A stretch of DNA of 64,000 nt, from positions 1 to 64,000 of the forward strand of contig JARRJC010000010.1 in NCBI GenBank assembly GCA_037379885.1, given 5' to 3'. Position 1 is the first letter of the stretch. Each line of letters starts with the position of its first letter. Shown piece after piece: positions 27,196 through 36,511 of the stretch. The translations under genes and the position numbers were made by a program. The notes below the pieces were generated by a model that worked only from the letters and a program-made list of their open reading frames with translations, was not told the DNA's origin and ran no database searches. This DNA is from Limibacillus sp. Lineage in GTDB: Bacteria; Pseudomonadota; Alphaproteobacteria; Kiloniellales; CECT-8803.

Positions 27196-29076
27196 ATGGC
27201 AGAGACACCAGACGATCGCCCCGGCCAGGGGACTGACGACGCGCCCCAGGCGCCCTACCGCGTTCTCGCGCGGAAGTACCGGCCCGCCACCTTCTCCGAA
27301 CTGATCGGCCAGGACGCCCTGGTCCGCACCCTGACCAACGCCATCGCGAACCAGCGTCTGGCGCACGCTTTCGTCCTGACCGGCGTACGCGGCGTCGGCA
27401 AGACCACGACGGCGCGCATCCTCGCCAAGGCGCTCAATTGCGTTGGGCCGGACGGCAAGGGCGGCGCGACCGTGGAGCCCTGCGGCCAGTGCCAGCACTG
27501 CACGGCCATCGCCGCGGACCGCGACGTCGATGTGATCGAGATGGACGCGGCCAGCCGCACCGGCGTCGACGACATGCGCGAACTGCTGGACGGGGTGCGC
27601 TACCGCCCGGTGGCCGCGCGCTACAAGGTCTACATCATCGACGAAGTGCACATGCTCTCGACCAACGCCTTCAACGCGCTGTTGAAGACCTTGGAAGAGC
27701 CGCCCGAACAGGTGATCTTCGTCTTCGCCACCACCGAGATCCGCAAGGTGCCGGTCACCGTCCTCTCGCGCTGCCAGCGCTTCGACCTGCGCCGGGTCGA
27801 GCAGGAGACGCTGGAGCGTCACTTCGCCGGAATCGCGGAGAAGGAGGGGATCGAGGCCGCGCCCGAGGCGCTCGCCATGATCGCCCGCGCCGCCGACGGG
27901 TCGGTGCGCGACGGCCTGTCGTTGATGGATCAGGCCATCGCGCTTGCCGGCGGGCGCATCGAGGCGGAGTTGGTCCGCCAGATGCTGGGTCTTGCCGACC
28001 GCATACAGATCTTCGACCTTCTGGACCACCTGCTGGCCGGGCGCGTGCAGGAAGCGCTGGAGGTCTTCTCCGACCTGCACGCCAAGGGCGCAGACCCGGC
28101 GATCGTGGTGCAGGACCTGCTCGACCTGACCCATTGGCTGACCCGCGCGAAGCTGGTGCCGCAGTCGGCCAACGAGGCCGGACTGCCCGAGGCCGAACGC
28201 ACGCGGGGCCGGGAGATGGCGGGCAAGCTTTCCATGCAGGCGCTGGCCCGCGCCTGGCAGATTCTACTGAAGGGCTATCAGGAAACCCAGTCGGCGCCCT
28301 CACCGCAGAGCGCCGCTGAGATGGTGCTGATCCGCCTGGCGCACGCATCCAACCTGCCGCCGCCCGGCGATCTGATCAAAAGACTGACCGATGGCGAGGG
28401 CGCGGCGCCCGCTGCCTCCACGCAGGCCGCGCCCGCGTCCGGCGGCGGAGGCGATGCGAGCGCCCGGCTGGTCTCCCAAAATTCTGGCGGCGGGGCTGGC
28501 GGCGGGGAGCGTACCAGGGGCGATGGACCGCAGGCCGCCCGAAGCCAGCCGCAACCCCAGGCCTCGGCGCAAGCGGCGCAACCGCTTTCGCTTTCGAGCT
28601 TTGAGGAGGTCGTGGCGCTGGTCGGCGAGCGCAAGGAGGCGGTGCTCGCCTCCCAACTGGCTCAAGAGGTGCATCTGGTCCGCTTCGAGCCGGGGCGCAT
28701 CGAGCTGCGCCCGACCGAGCGGGCGCCGCGCGATCTGACCGGGCGGCTGGGCCGGCTGCTGACCGAATGGACCGGACGGCGCTGGATGGTCTCCGTTTCC
28801 GGCGAGGAGGGACAGCCGACGCTGGCCGACCGCAAGGCCAGCCACGAGGCCGCCGCGCGCGATGCCCTTTTGCAGGAGCCCTTGGTCAAGGCGCTGCTGA
28901 ACGCTTTCCCAGGCGCGGCGCTGGTCGGCCTCACCGGTGAGGAAGCGCGCGAGGAGCAGTTGCGCGAGGCGCTGAACGAGATGGGGCTGGGCGAAAGCGG
29001 TCTCGACGAGATCCCGGACGAGGTGGACCTCGACGCCCTGGAAGCCTTTTTGAACGAGGGAGAAGACCTGGAATGA
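27196..29076 (+). CDS. dnaX: DNA polymerase III subunit gamma/tau
   Basis: The 626-residue clamp-loader ATPase has a Walker A GVRGVGKT at about 63-70, four zinc Cys (C82, C96, C99, C102), and Walker B with DEVHMLSTNAFNALLKTLEEPP. The sensor Arg finger region TVLSRCQRFDLRRV is also present. Residues about 410-470 form a Gly/Gln/Ala-rich linker, followed by the tau-type C-terminal region that would contact polymerase alpha and DnaB. I see no obvious slippery heptamer and do not claim frameshifting to gamma. The gene overlaps the next by four bases. Confidence 0.97.
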   Translation: MAETPDDRPGQGTDDAPQAPYRVLARKYRPATFSELIGQDALVRTLTNAIANQRLAHAFVLTGVRGVGKTTTARILAKALNCVGPDGKGGATVEPCGQCQHCTAIAADRDVDVIEMDAASRTGVDDMRELLDGVRYRPVAARYKVYIIDEVHMLSTNAFNALLKTLEEPPEQVIFVFATTEIRKVPVTVLSRCQRFDLRRVEQETLERHFAGIAEKEGIEAAPEALAMIARAADGSVRDGLSLMDQAIALAGGRIEAELVRQMLGLADRIQIFDLLDHLLAGRVQEALEVFSDLHAKGADPAIVVQDLLDLTHWLTRAKLVPQSANEAGLPEAERTRGREMAGKLSMQALARAWQILLKGYQETQSAPSPQSAAEMVLIRLAHASNLPPPGDLIKRLTDGEGAAPAASTQAAPASGGGGDASARLVSQNSGGGAGGGERTRGDGPQAARSQPQPQASAQAAQPLSLSSFEEVVALVGERKEAVLASQLAQEVHLVRFEPGRIELRPTERAPRDLTGRLGRLLTEWTGRRWMVSVSGEEGQPTLADRKASHEAAARDALLQEPLVKALLNAFPGAALVGLTGEEAREEQLREALNEMGLGESGLDEIPDEVDLDALEAFLNEGEDLE

Positions 29077-29396
29077 AGAATCTGGCCAACATGATGAAGC
29101 AGGCCCAGGAGATGCAGACCAAGATGGCCGAGATGCAGGAGCAACTCGCCCAGGAAGAGGTCACGGGCGTTTCCGGCGGCGGCATGCTCGAAGTGCGCAT
29201 GAACGGCAAGGGCGAGATGCGCGGCCTCAAAATCGACCCGTCGCTGGTCGACCCGAACGAGGTCGAGGTGCTGGAGGACCTGATCATGGCCGCGGCGAAC
29301 GACGCCAAGGCCAAGGTCGAGGAGATGACCCGCGAGAAGATGCGCGAACTGACCGGCGGCCTGAACCTGCCGCCGGGAATGAGCCTGCCCTTCTAG
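29073..29396 (+). CDS. ybaB: YbaB/EbfC family nucleoid-associated protein
   Basis: The 107-residue protein has the standard YbaB layout: an N-terminal helix rich in Met and Gln (MMKQAQEMQTKMAEMQEQL), the GGGMLEVRMNGKGEMRGLKIDPSLVDP strand region and a C-terminal helix ending PPGMSLPF. Family members form DNA-binding dimers. It is translationally coupled to dnaX by an ATGA overlap and lies 18 bases ahead of recR. The three genes are a conserved replication/repair operon. Confidence 0.96.
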   Translation: MKNLANMMKQAQEMQTKMAEMQEQLAQEEVTGVSGGGMLEVRMNGKGEMRGLKIDPSLVDPNEVEVLEDLIMAAANDAKAKVEEMTREKMRELTGGLNLPPGMSLPF

Positions 29397-29414
29397 GCGT
29401 CTTAAGGTCCCGCC

Positions 29415-30008
29415 ATGGCCGCCCCTGAAATCGAACGTCTGATCCGCCTCTTGGCCCGCTTGCCGGGCCTCGGCCCGCGCTCGGCCCGCAGGGCGGCGCT
29501 GACCCTGCTTGAGCGGCGCGAACAGCTTTTGGAGCCTCTTGCCGCCGCGCTCACCGAAACCGCCGACCGGGTGACGGTCTGCGGGCGCTGCGGCAATCTC
29601 GACTCCAGCGATCCCTGCGGCGTCTGCCTCGACGTGAAGCGCGACCCCTCGATCCTCTGCGTGGTGGAGGACGTGGCGGATCTCTGGGCGCTGGACCGCT
29701 CCGGCGCCTTCGCCGGGCGCTATCACGTTCTGGGCGGCACGCTCTCCGCGCTCGACGGGCGCGGGCCCGAACAGCTGCGCATCGCCCCCCTGGTGGCGCG
29801 GGCGAGCGAGCCTGAGGTCAAGGAAGTGATCCTGGCGCTGGGCGCCACGGTCGAAGGACAGACGACCGCCCACTACATCGCCGATCGCCTGACCGCTGCG
29901 GAGGTGACCGTCACCTATCTGGCGCACGGCGTCCCGGTGGGCGGCGAGCTGGACTATCTGGACGACGGCACCCTGACCACGGCCCTGAAGGCCCGCCGTC
30001 CGGCGTGA
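29415..30008 (+). CDS. recR: Recombination mediator RecR
   Basis: The 197-residue protein has the N-terminal helix-hairpin-helix ([20 protein letters not shown]). The four-Cys zinc finger [16 protein letters not shown] and the Toprim domain ([28 protein letters not shown]) follow. RecR with RecO and RecF loads RecA onto SSB-coated gaps. It is the last gene of the ffs-adjacent dnaX-ybaB-recR run; a weak hairpin followed by TTTT lies 20-50 bases after the stop. Confidence 0.97.
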   Translation: MAAPEIERLIRLLARLPGLGPRSARRAALTLLERREQLLEPLAAALTETADRVTVCGRCGNLDSSDPCGVCLDVKRDPSILCVVEDVADLWALDRSGAFAGRYHVLGGTLSALDGRGPEQLRIAPLVARASEPEVKEVILALGATVEGQTTAHYIADRLTAAEVTVTYLAHGVPVGGELDYLDDGTLTTALKARRPA

Positions 30009-30129
30009 GCAGCGCCCGGGGCGCCGGGAATCGCCTTTTGCCCACCACGCTTTTGCCCTATTCCTCCTGGAACCTTCGAAAAGCGATACTACCGAACCCT
30101 TTGATGCCTATTAGCCCGGAGGTGCCCCG

Positions 30130-31553
30130 ATGGCCCGTTCGCCGCTCTTTCTCGCCGCCGCCTGTAGCGCGCTGATCGCCGGGAGCGCCCAGGCCGACAG
30201 TCCGATGCTGCCCAGCCAGAGTCTGGCCGCGGGCGAGCGCAGTCTTGCGATAACCCTCTACAACCAGGATCTCGCGTTCTTCCACGAGCTGCGCGACGCC
30301 GAGCTCCAGCGCGGCCCCAACCGCTTGGCGCTGGAGGGGGTCGCCTCCACGGTCATGCCGCAAAGCCTCTATCTGGAAGCGCCGGGCGTCGCCCTGCTGT
30401 CGCAGAGCTATCAGCCCGCGACCCTGTCGCGCGGGTCCCTGGCGGAGGCCTTCCTGGGCGAGAGCGTCGGCGTGCTGCTGCCCAGCGAGGAGCAGGCCGA
30501 CAGGCTGGAGCGTCACGAAGGCCGGCTGGTCTCGCTGTCCGGCGGCCCGCTGGTCGAGGTCGGCGGTGATCTTCGCCTGGTCCCGTTGGAGATCTGCTGT
30601 TCCCGCGCACGCCCGCGGAGCTGCGCGGGGAAGACGCTCTGCTGGTCGACCTGCTGAGCGAGCCGGGCGGCGCGGCGAAGCTCGATATCGGGTACCTGGC
30701 GACCGGCTTTTCCTGGCAGGCGGACTATACCGCGCGCTATGACGAGGCCGCTGGGACGCTCTCGGTGGTGGCCCAGGCCAGTCTTTCCAATAACACGCCG
30801 GAGAGCTACCGGGGGGCGGCCATCAGTCTGGTGGCCGGAGAGATCAACCGCGCGCGGTCCGGCGTGCCGCTCCAGTCGATGCGCGGCGACGTCATGATGA
30901 TGTCGGAGGCCGCGGCCGCGCCCATGCCCAAGCAGGAAGCCGCGGGCGACTATTACCGCTACGTCCTGCCCGGGCGCGTCGATCTGCCCTCCCAATCGCT
31001 GAAGCAGGTGACTTTTCTGGAGGCCGCGGACGTCCCGGTGGAGCGGAACTACCGGATCGAGGGGCTGATCATGCAGGGCGGCAACAGGGGCCAGGTCGCC
31101 GGGCCGGTCAACGCCACCACCCGCCTGATCTTCGACAACTCCGAGGAGGCGGGCTTGGGCCGTCCCCTGCCCGCCGGAACCTGGCGCGTCTACGGCGAGT
31201 CGGCAGAGGGCGGCCGTCTTCTGCTGGGCGAGGCGGGCGAGGGCCATACCCCGAAGGACGGAGAGCTGGAACTGGTGCTTGGGCGCTCCTTCGATGTTCG
31301 CGGAGAGGCCAAGGTGACCGACTTCAAGCGGCTTTCCAACCGTTCCTACGAGCTATCCCAGGAGGTCACGGTCACCAACGCCAAGGACGAGGCGGTGACG
31401 GTCGAGCTGGTCGGCGTCTTCCCGCCTGACCTGCGCGTGCTTTCGACCAGCCTTGAGGTCGAATCGGAAGCGGCCGGGCAGCTTGTTTGGACGCTGCCCG
31501 TTCCCGCCGAAGGTGAGGCCAGTTTCAGCTTCCGGATTCTGGTCAACTACTAG
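30130..31553 (+). pseudogene. DUF4139 domain protein, interrupted by a one-base frameshift
   Basis: The gene begins with a signal peptide (MARSPLFLAAACSALIAGSAQA) and reads well to about residue 153 (GGDLRLVP). It then runs out of frame to a stop at 30655-30657. The following phase is open from 30570 and continues GDLLFPRTPAELRGEDALL, then LATGFSWQADYTARYD, into the rest of the protein to 31553. The two halves together span 1424 bases; restoring one lost base at about 30570-30600 gives a normal 474-residue product. The later half has the beta-rich DUF4139 pattern (YRYVLPGRVDLPSQSLKQVTFLEA). Function is unknown; it is predicted periplasmic. It is either a real inactivation or a sequencing error. 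Confidence 0.8.
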
Positions 31554-31692
31554 GGCCCGCCGCTACCGCTGCTCTAATTCGTCATCGGGAGGCGCACTGC
31601 GGCTTTGATTTTGCCGCCGCTTGTGACTATCAATCGAGTCCCTCGTCCACGCAGAATGGGCGCTCACGAAATATGGGACGGATAAGCGGGTC

Positions 31693-32541
31693 ATGAACAA
31701 GCCGGACGCATCTTTGGAGGCTCTGCGCGCGCGCATCGACGAGATCGATGCGGCCTTGCACGACCTGTTGATGGAGCGGGCCCGCGTGGTGGAGGGCATC
31801 TCCCTGGCCAAGGGGCAGGGCCCTGTCTCCCGGCCCGGTCGGGAAGCCGTGGTGCTTCGCCGCATCGCCGAGCGCCATGGCGGCTCCTTTCCCCTGCCCG
31901 CCGCGCTGCGCATCTGGCGGGAGATCATCACGGCCTGCAGCTACATCCAGGGCGGCTTCAAGGTGGCATATTTTTCCGGCGACACCGGGATGGTGGTGCG
32001 CGCGCTGACCCGCGACCATTACGGCGTGATGGCTGGCCTGATCCCCTGTGGATCGGCCGCGCAGGTGCTCCAGAAGACCTCCGAGGACCCCAACATCATC
32101 GGCGTCCTGCCCTTCCCGGAATCCGGGGAGGCGGGCTGCTGGTGGCCTAATCTGGCCCGCAGCGGCGACAGCACGCCGCGCATCATCGCGCGGCTGCCCT
32201 TCGCCAACGCCGCCAAGGAGGGCGTCAGCGAAGCGCTGGCAATCTCTCTGATCGACCCGGAGCCGAGCGGAGACGACAGCAGCTTCCTGGTCCTGGAGTT
32301 GACCGAGCCCCTGTCGCGCGGCTCGCTGAAGACCCTGCTTGAGAAGGCCGGGCTCCCGGTGATCGCGTTGCAGAGCGGCGAGGGCAGCGAAGGGCTGCAA
32401 CTCCTGGAAGTGGCCGGCTTCGTGACCCAGGACGATCCCGGGCTCCGGCGTCTGAAAGATCTGGAGGACAAGCGGATCGGCCAGTGCTGGGCGATCGGCG
32501 CGGCTGCCCGTCCCCTGACCCTCGGGGGCAGCGGCGGCTAG
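31693..32541 (+). CDS. Chorismate mutase with C-terminal extension
   Basis: The 282-residue protein starts with an AroQ-type helical chorismate mutase domain (LRARIDEIDAALHDLLMERARVVEGI, then LRRIAERHGGSFPLPAALRIWREI, about residues 8-85). This isomerises chorismate to prephenate. The remaining 190 residues (from QGGFKVAYFSGD) are not a motif I can assign firmly; their layout resembles a degenerate dehydratase- or regulatory-like domain and recurs in Rhodospirillales homologues as I remember them. It heads a cluster with a HisC-type aminotransferase and TyrC, consistent with supplying prephenate for Tyr and Phe. Confidence 0.85.
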   Translation: MNKPDASLEALRARIDEIDAALHDLLMERARVVEGISLAKGQGPVSRPGREAVVLRRIAERHGGSFPLPAALRIWREIITACSYIQGGFKVAYFSGDTGMVVRALTRDHYGVMAGLIPCGSAAQVLQKTSEDPNIIGVLPFPESGEAGCWWPNLARSGDSTPRIIARLPFANAAKEGVSEALAISLIDPEPSGDDSSFLVLELTEPLSRGSLKTLLEKAGLPVIALQSGEGSEGLQLLEVAGFVTQDDPGLRRLKDLEDKRIGQCWAIGAAARPLTLGGSGG

Positions 32542-32592
32542 TCCGGCCCCGCTCTCAATCGCTCGCGTTACAAGCAAGGAAAGCAAAAGATC

Positions 32593-33689
32593 ATGGCGCT
32601 CAAGCCCCGCCCCGGCATTCTCGACGTGAAGCCCTACGTTGGCGGCGAGTCCAAGGCCGAGGGCGCCAACCGTGTGGTGCGTCTGGCCTCCAACGAGAAT
32701 CCGCTCGGTTGCAGCCCGAAGGCCGCCGAGGCCTACCGCGCGCTGTCCGGGGACCTGCATCGCTACCCCGACGGCGGCGCGGCGGCCCTGCGCGAAACCA
32801 TCGCGCGCATCCATGGGCTGGAGGCCGGTCGCCTCGTTTGCGGCGCGGGCTCGGACGAGTTGATCGCGCTGCTGATCCGCGCCTACGCGGGCGAGGGCGA
32901 CGAAGTGCTCTACAGCCGCCACGGTTTCCTGATGTACGACATCGCGGCGCGCACGGCGGGCGCGCGTCCGGTCAGCGCGCCGGAGACGGACCTGCGCGCG
33001 GACGTCGACAACCTGCTGGCGGCGGTCAGTCCGCTGACGCGCCTCGTCTTTCTCGCCAACCCGAACAACCCGACCGGCAGCTACCTGCCGGACGCCGAGG
33101 TGCGCCGCCTACGCGCCGGGCTGCCGGACGAAACCCTGCTGGTGATCGACGCCGCCTACGCCGAGTACGTGGAGGAGCCGGACTACGAGTCCGGGGCGCG
33201 GCTGGTCGAGCAGTTCGACAACGTCGTGATGACCCGCACCTTTTCCAAGATCTACGGGCTGGCGGCGCTGCGCCTGGGCTGGGCCTACTGCCCGCCCGCC
33301 GTGGCCGACGTCCTGAACCGTCTGCGCGGCCCCTTCAACGTCGCCCAGGCCGCCCAGGTGGCGGGCGTGCCGCGCTGGAGGATCAGAGCTTCGTCGAGCG
33401 GAGCCGGGCGGAAAATGCGCGGTTGCGGGCCTGGACGGCTGAGAAGCTGACCGGACTGGGGCTCACGGTGCATCCCAGCCACGGCAACTTCCTGCTGGTC
33501 GAATTCCCGGCCGAGGGCAAGACCGCCGAAGCGGCGCTGGCGGCCGCCAAGGCGCGCGGCGTCCTGCTGCGCGGCATGGCCTCCTACGGCCTGCCCAACT
33601 GTCTCAGGGTTTCCATCGGCACCGCCGAGGAGATGGAGATCGCCCTGGAAGCGCTGGCCGCCTTCCTGAAGGACGAGGTGACGGCATGA
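32593..33689 (+). pseudogene. hisC: HisC-type histidinol-phosphate/aromatic aminotransferase, frameshifted
   Basis: The PLP-dependent aminotransferase reads normally from ATG 32593: LASNENPLGCSP, then VFLANPNNPTGSYLP and TRTFSKIYGLAALRLGW with the PLP Lys. It continues to about 33369 and then switches phase. After GGCGTG the next frame gives AALEDQSFVERSRAENARLRAW and the usual C-terminus ending FLKDEVTA. Total length is 1097 bases, so one missing base (a G after 33369) restores a 365-residue enzyme of normal size. As sequenced, the product would stop at 33450 without its C-terminal domain. Context between chorismate mutase and TyrC suggests an aromatic aminotransferase role as well as or instead of histidine synthesis. 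Confidence 0.88.
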
Positions 33690-34621
33690 GCGGCGAGGGC
33701 TCCAACCAGCTCTTCGGCACGGTCTGCCTGATCGGCGTCGGGCTGGAGGGCGGGTCGCTCGCCCTCAACATCCGGCGGCACGGCCTTGCGCGGAAGGTGG
33801 TCGGCGTGGCGCGCCGGGCGGAGACGATCCAGCGCATCCGCGAGCTTGGCCTGACGGATGAGGTCACGGACGACGTCCGCGCCGCCGCCGCAGAAGCCGA
33901 CCTGGTGGTCTTCTGCACGCCGATCGGCGCCTACGCCGAGCTCGCCGACAAGCTGCAAGACGTGTTCAAGCCGGGCGCCATCGTCACCGACGTCGGCTCG
34001 GTCAAGCAGGCGGCCATCCGCGACATCGGTCCGGCCATACCCGACAACGTACATTTCGTTCCGGGTCACCCCGTAGCGGGCACGGAGCATTCGGGTCCCG
34101 ATGCGGCCTTCCTCGAGCTCTTCGAGGACCGCTACTGCATCCTGACTCCGCCACCGGGCACCGACGAGGCGGCCATAGCGAAGGTCAGGGCCTTGTGGGA
34201 AGCCTGCGGTTCCATGGTCGAGATCATGGAGCCCCACCATCACGACAAGGTGCTGGGCATCACCTCGCACCTGCCGCACCTGATCGCCTACACCATCGTG
34301 GCGACGGCGGCGGACCTGGAGGAATCGACGCGCCAGGAGGTGATCCGCTACTCCGCCTCCGGTTTCCGGGACTTCACCCGGATCGCGGCCTCCGACCCGG
34401 TCATGTGGCGCGACATCTTCCTCAACAACCGCGAGGCGGTGCTGGAGATCCTGCAGCGCTTCTCGGAGGACCTGACGGCGTTGCAGCGGGCCATCCGCTG
34501 GGGCGAGGGGGATACCCTGGAGAAGGTCTTCGCCCGAACCCGCGAGATTCGCCGGGGCGTGCTGGACCTGCATCAGGCCGGCAGCTTCGATCCGCGAGAA
34601 AAGAAATCCGAGGACGAGTAG
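33686..34621 (+). CDS. tyrC: Prephenate/arogenate dehydrogenase
   Basis: The 311-residue protein has an N-terminal Rossmann domain (CLIGVGLEGGSLALNIRRHG). GHPVAGTEHSGPDAAF carries the catalytic His, and a helical dimerisation domain contains HHHDKVLGITSHLPHLIAYTIV and FRDFTRIAASDPVMWRDIF. It oxidatively decarboxylates prephenate or arogenate on the tyrosine route. Its ATG overlaps the hisC stop by four bases, so it belongs to the same transcript. A frameshift in hisC would therefore disturb its translational coupling. Confidence 0.93.
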   Translation: MSGEGSNQLFGTVCLIGVGLEGGSLALNIRRHGLARKVVGVARRAETIQRIRELGLTDEVTDDVRAAAAEADLVVFCTPIGAYAELADKLQDVFKPGAIVTDVGSVKQAAIRDIGPAIPDNVHFVPGHPVAGTEHSGPDAAFLELFEDRYCILTPPPGTDEAAIAKVRALWEACGSMVEIMEPHHHDKVLGITSHLPHLIAYTIVATAADLEESTRQEVIRYSASGFRDFTRIAASDPVMWRDIFLNNREAVLEILQRFSEDLTALQRAIRWGEGDTLEKVFARTREIRRGVLDLHQAGSFDPREKKSEDE

Positions 34622-34649
34622 CCGCAGGCGCCCGGCTAGCCGCAGGCGC
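34619..34649. repeat. 13-base direct repeat between convergent tyrC and DUF2125
   Basis: TAGCCGCAGGCGC occurs at 34619-34631 and again at 34637-34649, an 18-base period. The first copy includes the tyrC stop codon and the second abuts the end of the convergent gene. It looks like a small tandem duplication; each unit is GC-rich but I see no terminator structure. Confidence 0.7.
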
Positions 34650-35699
34650 TCAGCGGCCCAGATCGACCGGGTCCAGCCGGACCAGGGGCATGGGGCCGAT
34701 CGGCGGGCCGATGGACAGCCAGCCGTCCTGAAGCGTCAGGGGCAGTGAAATCTCCCGCCGTCCATCGGAGGGATCGGTCTTGCCGATGGAAAGCGCCACC
34801 GCCTGAACCGTGAAGGCGACGCCGCTGTCGATCTGTCCGCGTCTGGCGAGCCGCTCGACCGTTTCCGGAAGCCCCTTGATCCGCAGAGAGAAGGCGCCCA
34901 AAGGGCGATCCTGTTCATCCAGGGTTACGCTGCCGTCGCCGCGCAGGGTGAGCGGCCCCCAATCGAGAGAGAGTTGATCGACATCCAGGATGCCGCCGCT
35001 TTCCGCCCAGGCCCGGAGCGCGGCGTTGTCCAGCGCACCGTCCTCGGGCAGCTGCCCGGTCAGCACGCCCGCCAGTTCCAGCAGCGTGACGGTCGGGCCC
35101 AGCAGCGGGTCCAGGCCCTCGGGAAGGGTCACTCCCGTCGCGCGCAGGCGGCCCTGCCCATCGACCGGAACATCGTAGCGCGCGGCGTCCTTTGGCGCGG
35201 TGACGTCGGCCTCGAGGGTCTGGGCGCTCACCCGCCGTCCGTCATAGGCGGCTTCGGCGTCGCGGGCGCGCAGGGCCAGAGTGGCCGGTCGGCCCCGCTC
35301 GTCGTAGGTCAGCACGGCGCGCTTCTCGGCGGCCTGCAACTCCGCCGGTCCTTTGGCAGCGGGCATCGCGGGCCAGAAGAAGCGTTGCAGGCCGAAACCT
35401 TCCAGTTCCACCCGGTTCCAGTCGGTCAGCTCGATGGTCGCCGCCAGGGCCTCGCCTTCCCAGCGCCAGCCCTTGGGGTCTTCCAGGTGCGGTTCCCGGA
35501 AGAGCCCGGTGACGGCAAGCGGAAAGCCGCTCCGCTCGCGCTCGCTCCATTGCACCTGCCAGCCTTCCTGGCGCCGTTCTTCGGCCCAGCGGTCGACGCC
35601 GGCCAGAAGACGGCTGCTCACCTCCAGCCAGGCTGCGACCAGCCCGCCTGTGAGCAGAGCGACCAGGACGACCCCGGCGATGACGAGACGGCGCTTCAT
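34650..35699 (-). CDS. DUF2125 domain-containing protein
   Basis: The protein of about 349 residues has an N-terminal membrane anchor or signal (MKRRLVIAGVVLVALLTGGLVAAW). It is followed by a long beta-rich periplasmic region beginning SERERSGFPLAVTGLFREPHL, the hallmark of DUF2125. Repeated short strands such as LTLRGDGSVTLDEQDRPLGAFSLRIKGLPE suggest an elongated beta structure. Function is unknown; the family is largely alphaproteobacterial. The ATG at 35699 is preceded by GGGAGA at good spacing and puts the basic n-region first; ATGs at 35711 and 35723 are alternatives. Confidence 0.88.
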   Translation of the reverse strand: MKRRLVIAGVVLVALLTGGLVAAWLEVSSRLLAGVDRWAEERRQEGWQVQWSERERSGFPLAVTGLFREPHLEDPKGWRWEGEALAATIELTDWNRVELEGFGLQRFFWPAMPAAKGPAELQAAEKRAVLTYDERGRPATLALRARDAEAAYDGRRVSAQTLEADVTAPKDAARYDVPVDGQGRLRATGVTLPEGLDPLLGPTVTLLELAGVLTGQLPEDGALDNAALRAWAESGGILDVDQLSLDWGPLTLRGDGSVTLDEQDRPLGAFSLRIKGLPETVERLARRGQIDSGVAFTVQAVALSIGKTDPSDGRREISLPLTLQDGWLSIGPPIGPMPLVRLDPVDLGR

Positions 35700-35802
35700 C
35701 AAGTCTCCCATTGTTGCTTCCACGCCGTCTTCGCGGCGCTGATATTAGGCAGCGACGAGCCTAGACTTTCCGCCGCGGCTTGTCGCGCCCATCTAAGTCT
35801 CT

Positions 35803-36429
35803 ATGATCCGCGAGATAATGACCTCAACCGCCAGAAACAAGATCGAAACGCTCGAAGCCCGGCTCGCCGCCGAGGGCATCGAGCGTCCCAAGATTCATCT
35901 GCCCGAGGATGATTTCTGGGTCTTCGGCTACGGCTCGCTCATGTGGAACCCGGGTTTTCCGCATCTGGACGTCAAGCCGGCGCGGCTCCACGGTTACCGC
36001 CGCCGCTTCTGCGTCTATTCCCATCGCTACCGGGGCACGCCGGAGACGCCCGGCCTGGTTTTGGGCCTGGACCGGGGCGGGTCCTGCTGGGGTCTCGCCT
36101 ATCAGGTGCCGCAGCGGGAGGGGGAAGAGGTGCTGGCCTACCTCTACGAGCGGGAGATGGTGACGGGCGTCTACATTCCCCGTTGGCTGGACCTCCGGGT
36201 CTCCGGCCGGAAGCGGCCGCTAAAGGCGCTCTCCTTCGTGGTGGACCGGGGGCACAAGCAGTACGCGGGTCACCTCAGCGAACAGGAGACCGCGGCCCTG
36301 ATCTGCCAGGGGGAGGGTCAGCGCGGCGCCTGCGTCGAATACCTCCGCAACACTGTCCGGCATCTGGACGCGCTGGGTCTGCACGACCGCAGCCTGCACC
36401 GGCTGCTCAAAGGCGTGGGGCGGAGCTAG
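35803..36429 (+). CDS. ChaC-like gamma-glutamylcyclotransferase
   Basis: The 208-residue protein has the GGCT fold entry motif FGYGSLMWNPGF (residues 41-52), HGYRRRFCVYSHRYRGTPETPGLVLGL and YLYEREMVTGVY. In the last of these, the Glu after Arg (E118) corresponds to the catalytic Glu of ChaC enzymes. These cleave glutathione to 5-oxoproline and Cys-Gly in the cytosol, so the gene links to thiol turnover. ATG at 35803 or 35818 could start; the region before FWVFGYG is a charged helix, and I retain the longer form with low certainty. Confidence 0.9.
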   Translation: MIREIMTSTARNKIETLEARLAAEGIERPKIHLPEDDFWVFGYGSLMWNPGFPHLDVKPARLHGYRRRFCVYSHRYRGTPETPGLVLGLDRGGSCWGLAYQVPQREGEEVLAYLYEREMVTGVYIPRWLDLRVSGRKRPLKALSFVVDRGHKQYAGHLSEQETAALICQGEGQRGACVEYLRNTVRHLDALGLHDRSLHRLLKGVGRS

Positions 36430-36511
36430 GTGATCCACAGCGCCTTGCGCTTACTGACCGCCGCCCGCTAGCCTTATTTCAGATGGCGCTGATATTGAGC
36501 GGTTGCCCAGC

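Noticed and set aside
27196-29076. Programmed frameshift site in dnaX producing gamma
   Set aside because: I found no A-rich slippery heptamer with a following stem in the expected region; the linker is GC-rich.
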